The notes beneath the pieces were generated by a model. The model had not been told where the DNA came from. It worked only from the letters and a program-made list of their open reading frames with translations, and did no database searches. Below are positions 59,016 through 64,000 of a stretch of DNA of 64,000 bases, piece after piece. The translations under genes and the position numbers were made by a program. Position 1 is the stretch's first letter. Every line of letters begins with the position of its first letter. Source of the stretch: Rugalucina vietnamica (taxonomy: Eukaryota > Mollusca > Bivalvia > Lucinida > Lucinidae); the NCBI GenBank assembly GCA_964017185.1, contig OZ024876.1, forward strand, positions 17,992,226 to 18,056,225, in the 5' to 3' direction.

Positions 59016-59030
59016 GTATAAAACATAACA

Positions 59031-59092
59031 CCAGGAAAACATGTCCCTGAAAAGTATACCCCCTTGAACCCCAGTTTTATATACGGTAAATG
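59031..59092. repeat. Family B MITE, fragment
   Basis: ggaaaacatgtccctgaaaa-gtatacccccttgaacccca, 15 bp after the exon 20 donor. Confidence 0.7.
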
Positions 59093-59455
59093 ACCAATTA
59101 GTTCGAACACCCTAGCAGTTCAAACACCAAAAATTATCATGGAGCTGGTCCCTAAAAATTGCTCTTATAGTTCGAACAGTTAATTTTTTTCAAGGATCTA
59201 GATTTCTAATACTTCGTACACAAGAAACTTGGTATATTTGTAAAATAAAGACCAACAAATATGTCTTTTTGATGACACAAGGTTCCTTTTTTATAGAACA
59301 GAAGTTTTCTTTTCTCATGACAGCTCGCACTAGATCTAATTTCGATGTACATGTAGACGATGGTAACGGACGGACCAAATGAAAATATATTATCTTGAAA
59401 CTCCTGTAAAAAAGCCTGCACATTTATTGCTGATTTCTCCAGCTTTTTGATGATT
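59093..59455. other. Intron 20 unassigned stretch
   Basis: Contains ttagttcgaacaccc and tatagttcgaacagtta motifs; no gene or known family seen. Confidence 0.4.
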
Positions 59456-61620
59456 AGCTCACCAGTCCTGAGCCGTTAGGCTCACAAGGTGAGCTTATAG
59501 TATACCCATGCTCCGTCGTCGTAGTTGTTGTCGTCGTTCACACTTTTTAGCTCACCTGAGCCGAAGGCTCACAGGTGAGCTTATAGTATACCCATGCTCC
59601 GGCGTCCGTCCGTCGTCCGTCGTCCACCATTTTCAAAGATCTTCTCCTCTGAAACCACTTGGCCAAACTTCATGTGGAGCATCCTTAGGAAGGGGGAACG
59701 AAAGTTTATATAAATGGTCCAGGTCACATGACCAAGATGGCCGCCATGGCTATAAATAGCAAAAACCTTTAAAAATCTTCTTCTCCAGAACCAGTGGGCC
59801 GATTTCCACGAAACTTGGTATGTAGCATCGGGGACGCGGGCCCATCATAGTTTATATAAATCATGACCCTAGGATGACCTTGACCTATTTTATGGCAAGG
59901 TCAACTTAGGTCGCCAATGCATTTGAATGGGAAAAAATGGTAAAATGCTATTTAATGGGTAAAACTTACTGGGAATAGGCAAATGGACAGAAGATTAATG
60001 TTAATGGAAAATTTTAGCCCCTGGGGGGTTGTCTGCCCCTGCCCTGGGGCTATATACATGTATATGACCATAATATTCAAACATCTTCTCCCGTGAAACC
60101 GCTAGGCCAATCAAAGCCAAACTTCATATGGAGCATCCTTGGGAAGGGGGAAAGAAAGTTTATATAAATGGTCAAGGTCACATGATCAAGATGGCCGCCA
60201 TGGCTATAAATAGAAAAAACCTTTAAAAATCTTCTTCTCCAGAACCAGAAGGCCAATGATTTTGAAACTTGGTGTGAAGCATCAGTGACTGGAGCTCTAC
60301 AAAGTTTATATAAATCATGACCCTGGGATGACCTTGACCTATTTTACGGCAAGGTCAACATAGGTCGCTCATGCATTTGAATGGGGAAAAGTGTTAAAAT
60401 GTCATTTGTAGGGAAAAACTTGCAGGAAATGGGCAAATGGACTTATGATTAATGATTCTGAAAAAAATGTGGACCCCAGGGGTCTGTCTGCCCCCACCCC
60501 GGGGCAATATACATGTGTATGACCAAATTATTCAAACATCTTTTTCTCTGAAACCGCTTGGCCAATCAAAGCGAAACTTTATGTGGAGCATTCTTAGGAA
60601 GAGTGAATGAAAGTCTATATAAATGGTCAAGGTCACATGATCAAGATGGCCGCCATGGCTATAAATAGCAAAAACCTTTAAAAATCTTCTTCTCCAGAAC
60701 CAGAAGGCCTATGATTTTGAAACTTGGCATGAAGCATCAGGCAATGGAGCTCTACAAAGTTTATATAAATCATGACCCTGGGATGACCTTGACCTTTTTT
60801 ACAGCAAGGTCAACTTAGGCCGCCCATGCAATTGAATGGGAAAAAATAAGAAAATGTCAATTAATGGCAAAAACTTGCTAGGAATGAGAAAATGGACAGA
60901 ATATTCATGTTTATGAAAATGTTTTTGGCCCAGAGGGTTGTCTGCCCCTGCCCAGGGGCTTTATACATGTGTATGACCATAATGTTCAAACATCTTCTTC
61001 TCTGAAACCGCTTCTCCAGAACCAGAAGGCCTATGATTTTGAAACTTGGCATGAAGCATCAAGCAATGGAGCTCTACAAAGTTTGTTTAAATCATGACCC
61101 TGAGATGACCTTGACCTTTTTTACGGCAAGGTCAACTTAGGTTGCCCATGCATTTGAATGGGGAAAATTGTTACAATGTCATTTGAAGGGCAAAACTTGC
61201 AATAAATTGGCAAATGGACTGATCATGAATCTTTATGATTTAAAAAAGAAATTGACTCCAGACGTTGCTCTGACCCTGCCCTGGGGTTATATACATGTAT
61301 ATTACCATTCTAGTCAAACAAGTTTATTTGTATATATCTCAGGTCTCAGGTGAGCGTTTACAGGACCATTGGTCCTCTGGTCAATCATTTTCTTCTCTGA
61401 AACCGCTTGGCCAATCAAATTCAAATTTCGTGTGGAGCATCCTTAGGAAGGGGGGCCAAAGTTTGTATAAATGGTCCAGGTCACATTACCAAGATGGCCG
61501 CCAGGGCTATAAATAGCAAAAACCTTAAAAAATCTTCTCTGGAACCGGTGGACCGATTCCAATGAAATTTGGTATGTAGCATCGGGAATGCCCGCCCATC
61601 TTAATTTGTTTTCCCTACAC
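59456..61620 (+). mobile_element. Family C element interrupted by a second family C element
   Basis: Outer copy: 5' hairpin and cgtcgtcg tract at 59456-59548, resuming 61382-61620 with ttcttctctgaaaccgcttg core sequence. The inner copy splits it between the tract and the core. Confidence 0.78.
59549..61381 (+). mobile_element. Inner family C element, ~455-bp core, about 4 units
   Basis: agctcacctgagccgaaggc start, CGTCCGTC tract, core landmarks near 59635, 60079, 60534 and 60988 (the last unit shortened), end caggtgagcgtttacaggac-cattggtcctctggt. Confidence 0.82.
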
Positions 61621-61706
61621 AGAATTCCTCCTCTACTTAAACTTAAAATTTCAAGCTTCTAGCCATTTTCTGAGAGTAAAGACTGTACAGGCCGGTTTGT
61701 GTTAGC
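61620..61706 (-). repeat. Family A MITE, long-arm fragment
   Basis: cctctacttaaacttaaaat-ttcaagcttctagcc, then tgtacaggccggtttgtgtt; joins directly to the truncated LINE. Confidence 0.7.
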
Positions 61707-61787
61707 ATACTGTTTAATTTGACACATGATGTGGTATCTAAGAACGTAGCTTTAATCGAGTTGTAAAATTTACCATCAATGCCACTG

Positions 61788-63258
61788 CTAAGCAGACCAT
61801 TTTTCGAAGACGGTTTCATGATCTGTTGTGATATTTCCGGTGTCATCGTACGTTTCAAATGGTATATCATGTTTACGTTTGGGGCCAAGGGATCGAAGAT
61901 GATCCCAGAATTTTCTTGGATTGTCTGTACAGGCAGTTTCTATATCTATAGAGAGATCTCGTTTATATGATCTTTCGGCATTTGGTAGGGCCTTGTAGAA
62001 TGAATTTTGGGCTGTTTTAAAGCTTAATTGTAATCCCCGTTTGGCTGTTCCATTTTGTTTACATTTCGTAAAAGCATATTCTTTTTGTCTCATATCCTTC
62101 CATAGTGATTCTAATTGGTCATTCCAGTAAGATTTGTATGTTTTATAACGCTTCCTAGATCTCTTTGAGCAATCAAATGAGGGGATAGTGGTATTCATTT
62201 CCTTAATCAAAGTATCGCAAAACTGGTCATAGATGGAATCAACATTTTCCTGTGTTTCTCTACTTAATTCAATACGATTGATTAAGTCCAGGAAAGCTCT
62301 TCTGATCAAATCTGAGGCTAAGAATGCTTCTGGAATTTGTTTCAGTTTATATTTACGACAGTAAAACAGAGTCTTATTGGGGACTGAATTTTGTTCTAAT
62401 GACGTACCATCATTTATTTTCCCGCGATTTCGAAACTCACACCTCAATATATAATGGTCGGGCAACTTATTTCGTTCTCCGGTGTAGTCATGCAAGTTGT
62501 GTTTGGTTACCAACGACGACGGTGAGATTACTTGAAAATCAGAAAAATTGTCATGAGGAACACAGAAGTAATCGACCACGGATTTTCCTTTCGTTGAAAC
62601 AGATGTGAAGTTATCTTTGCTTTCATTAAACCTTCCATTTAAAACACACATCTTTGAGTCATTTAAGAACTCAATTAAATTATGCCCGTGTGAGTTGATT
62701 GTTGAATCCAGGCAGCGCTCGAGAATACTATCCATATCCGAAATTGTGTCCGACATATTACCGATTTTCGCATTGAGATCACATGCGAGTACAACGGTGT
62801 CGATATCTGACGTAAGATACACTTGCCCTAGAAGGTGCGAATAAAATTCTGTCGCATTTCTACCCCAGGGTGAGTTTTCGGGTGGGAGATATGTTGTAAA
62901 AATAGCGATTTTATACGATGTTAACTTATTTGTAAGAGCTAAACCTAGTATGCCGTCATATAACTTATCAATAGTGGAGATATCAAATGTGTCATAAAGG
63001 GTATTCCGAACAAAGATCCCAACTCCCCCAGAGCCTTTCAGTGCATTAATGTGTATAGAAGTGCGATTATAGCCATAGAAATGATAGCCTTCAAGTTCAA
63101 TTACTTGTGTAGCTTTTAAATGGGTTTCATTAATGCAAATAACATCAGAGTCTATGTGTTGTAAAAGATTCACTTGTAAAGATTCATTTTTAGTTGTCCA
63201 TCCGCATACTTTTAAATGGGAAATAGATAGAATGTCATCATTGTGCCGGTTGTTGTAC
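61788..63258 (-). pseudogene. LINE ORF2: APE endonuclease and linker, RT deleted
   Basis: The endonuclease nicks target DNA. The frame opens after a TAG near 63259 and reads HLKVCGWTTKN, then CINETHL (catalytic Glu), GSGGVGIFVRN, VLACDLNAKIG, VVDYFCV and LPDHYILR, the full APE motif set. The linker ends FEKW at about 61800, where the frame jumps to NGLLSSGIDGKFY and TSCVKLN, an RT palm block, implying loss of the RT N-terminal part and a frame change. The ORF itself ends three codons later at 61788. Confidence 0.88.
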
Positions 63259-63261
63259 TAA

Positions 63262-63803
63262 GCATCGCCCGTTCGTGTCTCGGCTGACTGGCCGGCACCT
63301 GGTGGTCCCCGTGTTGGACTGGTTCCCGCCTGTTTCTTTACTATTCGACCGTTAGCTGTAACACGGTATTGGTTTCCGTTTGGTAGTTCTGATAGCAATG
63401 TTTTTGCGTTCAGTTATAGGAGTCGCTCAGTGTGGGTTTTACTTCCACACATATACACTTTTTTGTAAAACAGTGACTGCTTAAGTTCTTGTTTTGCCCT
63501 AAGCACTTTCACTTTCTGTTCAACGTTTTCAAATGCAATTTTTAAAACAGGAGGTGTACCCTGATTTCTCTCATTGCACCGTTTAGTGTCCATTATAACT
63601 GTATTTTTGAATACCTCATCACCTAGAGCCCGGATTAACTGTTTTGCTGCTTCTAACAGTATTTCATCCGGCCTCTGACGTAGATTCGACACAATGACAG
63701 TCACGTCACAGTTATTTACCGTATTATCAATTATTGGCATACCATCCGTCGAAAACAAGGTCATGGCTCGTTCAAGCTCATAATGCAAATTGTAGGTCAA
63801 CAT
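63262..63803 (-). pseudogene. LINE ORF1 C-terminal part (RRM-like RNA-binding protein)
   Basis: Reads VTVIVSNLRQRPDEILLEAA, NTVIMDTKRCNERNQGTPPV and VLRAKQELKQSLFYKKVYMC up to a TAA at 63414. The same frame continues after it with LNAKTLLSELPNG and RVTANGRIVKKQ to a TAG near 63260, so one in-frame stop splits ORF1. This matches the chaperone-type ORF1 of L1-like and related LINEs. Confidence 0.8.
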
Positions 63804-64000
63804 CCACCTTTACGGCCTTTATTTTATCGTCAATTGTAGACAAAATGTCTCTTCTCAATCTCTCGATCTTACTATCGAAAGTTTTTTGTAAAGCTTTCCT
63901 GACCCTTTTTGACAGAAAGCAGGATTTCCATCATTTTATCGATTCTCTCATCCTGAGACTGCTTTGAAGATGGTGAAAATGACTGAAACTCACTTGTGTT
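63804..64000 (-). pseudogene. LINE ORF1 N-terminal coiled-coil part, frameshifted
   Basis: Reads SQDERIDKMMEILLSVKKGQ, then after a shift DSKIERLRRDILSTIDDKIK, heptad-like and charged, in the position of the ORF1 coiled coil. Continues beyond the window. Confidence 0.65.

Larger units (their letters stand above)
61705..64000 (-). mobile_element. LINE with ORF1 and endonuclease, internally deleted, cut by window edge
   Basis: Two-ORF non-LTR element on the minus strand. ORF1 starts beyond 64000, ORF2 follows at 63258. The 3' end is truncated inside the RT at about 61705 and an internal deletion lies near 61800. Confidence 0.8.

Overview
This is a eukaryotic (metazoan) nuclear window, most likely from a bivalve mollusc. 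One large split gene, IQGAP, runs on the + strand from position 78 to 59015 and leaves the window at both ends. Its introns hold dense and often nested transposable elements. The bivalve call rests on long, AT-rich introns, tandem-core repeats bounded by hairpins and tetranucleotide tracts (the layout known from oyster 'pearl' elements), tRNA-derived SINEs, and LINE and DIRS-like elements. No species diagnostic was checked.

Host gene: twenty consecutive exons have canonical GT/AG sites and compatible phases throughout. They encode 871 codons plus two bases: a WW-like segment, four IQ motifs, the RasGAP-related (GRD) region and the start of the RasGAP C-terminal region. The calponin-homology end lies before base 1 and the last exons lie beyond 59015 or outside the window.

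Elements, left to right: palindromic MITE families A (about 37 copies or fragments) and B (about 11) occur throughout. At 8500-11106 is a hairpin-ended element with a 466-bp tandem core (family C; more copies at 49.0, 51.4 and 59.5 kb). Intron 8 (12076-26587) holds a 10.34-kb DIRS-like tyrosine-recombinase-type retroelement at 15165-25506. It has identical 162-bp inverted repeats, an internal complementary region, and a matching uninterrupted target-like sequence elsewhere in the window. It has no recognisable gag, RT or recombinase of its own and contains a nearly intact RTE-like LINE. A second hairpin/tandem element (family D) lies at 28241-29727. A 3,989-bp long-inverted-repeat DNA element sits inside a family B copy (32964-36952, TTA duplication). 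A 4.2-kb element with hAT-like ends (40662-44856, AGATA duplication) carries another LINE RT ORF. A third LINE (61.7 kb to the window end, minus strand) keeps ORF1 and endonuclease remnants with an internal deletion.

Most notable points: the DIRS-like element with internal complementary region and target comparison; the clustering and orientation of family A at IQGAP splice junctions; compensatory stem variants in family A; and a five-fold tandem copy of the exon 16 / 5' splice-site region. Repeat edges are hand-read and may be off by several bases.
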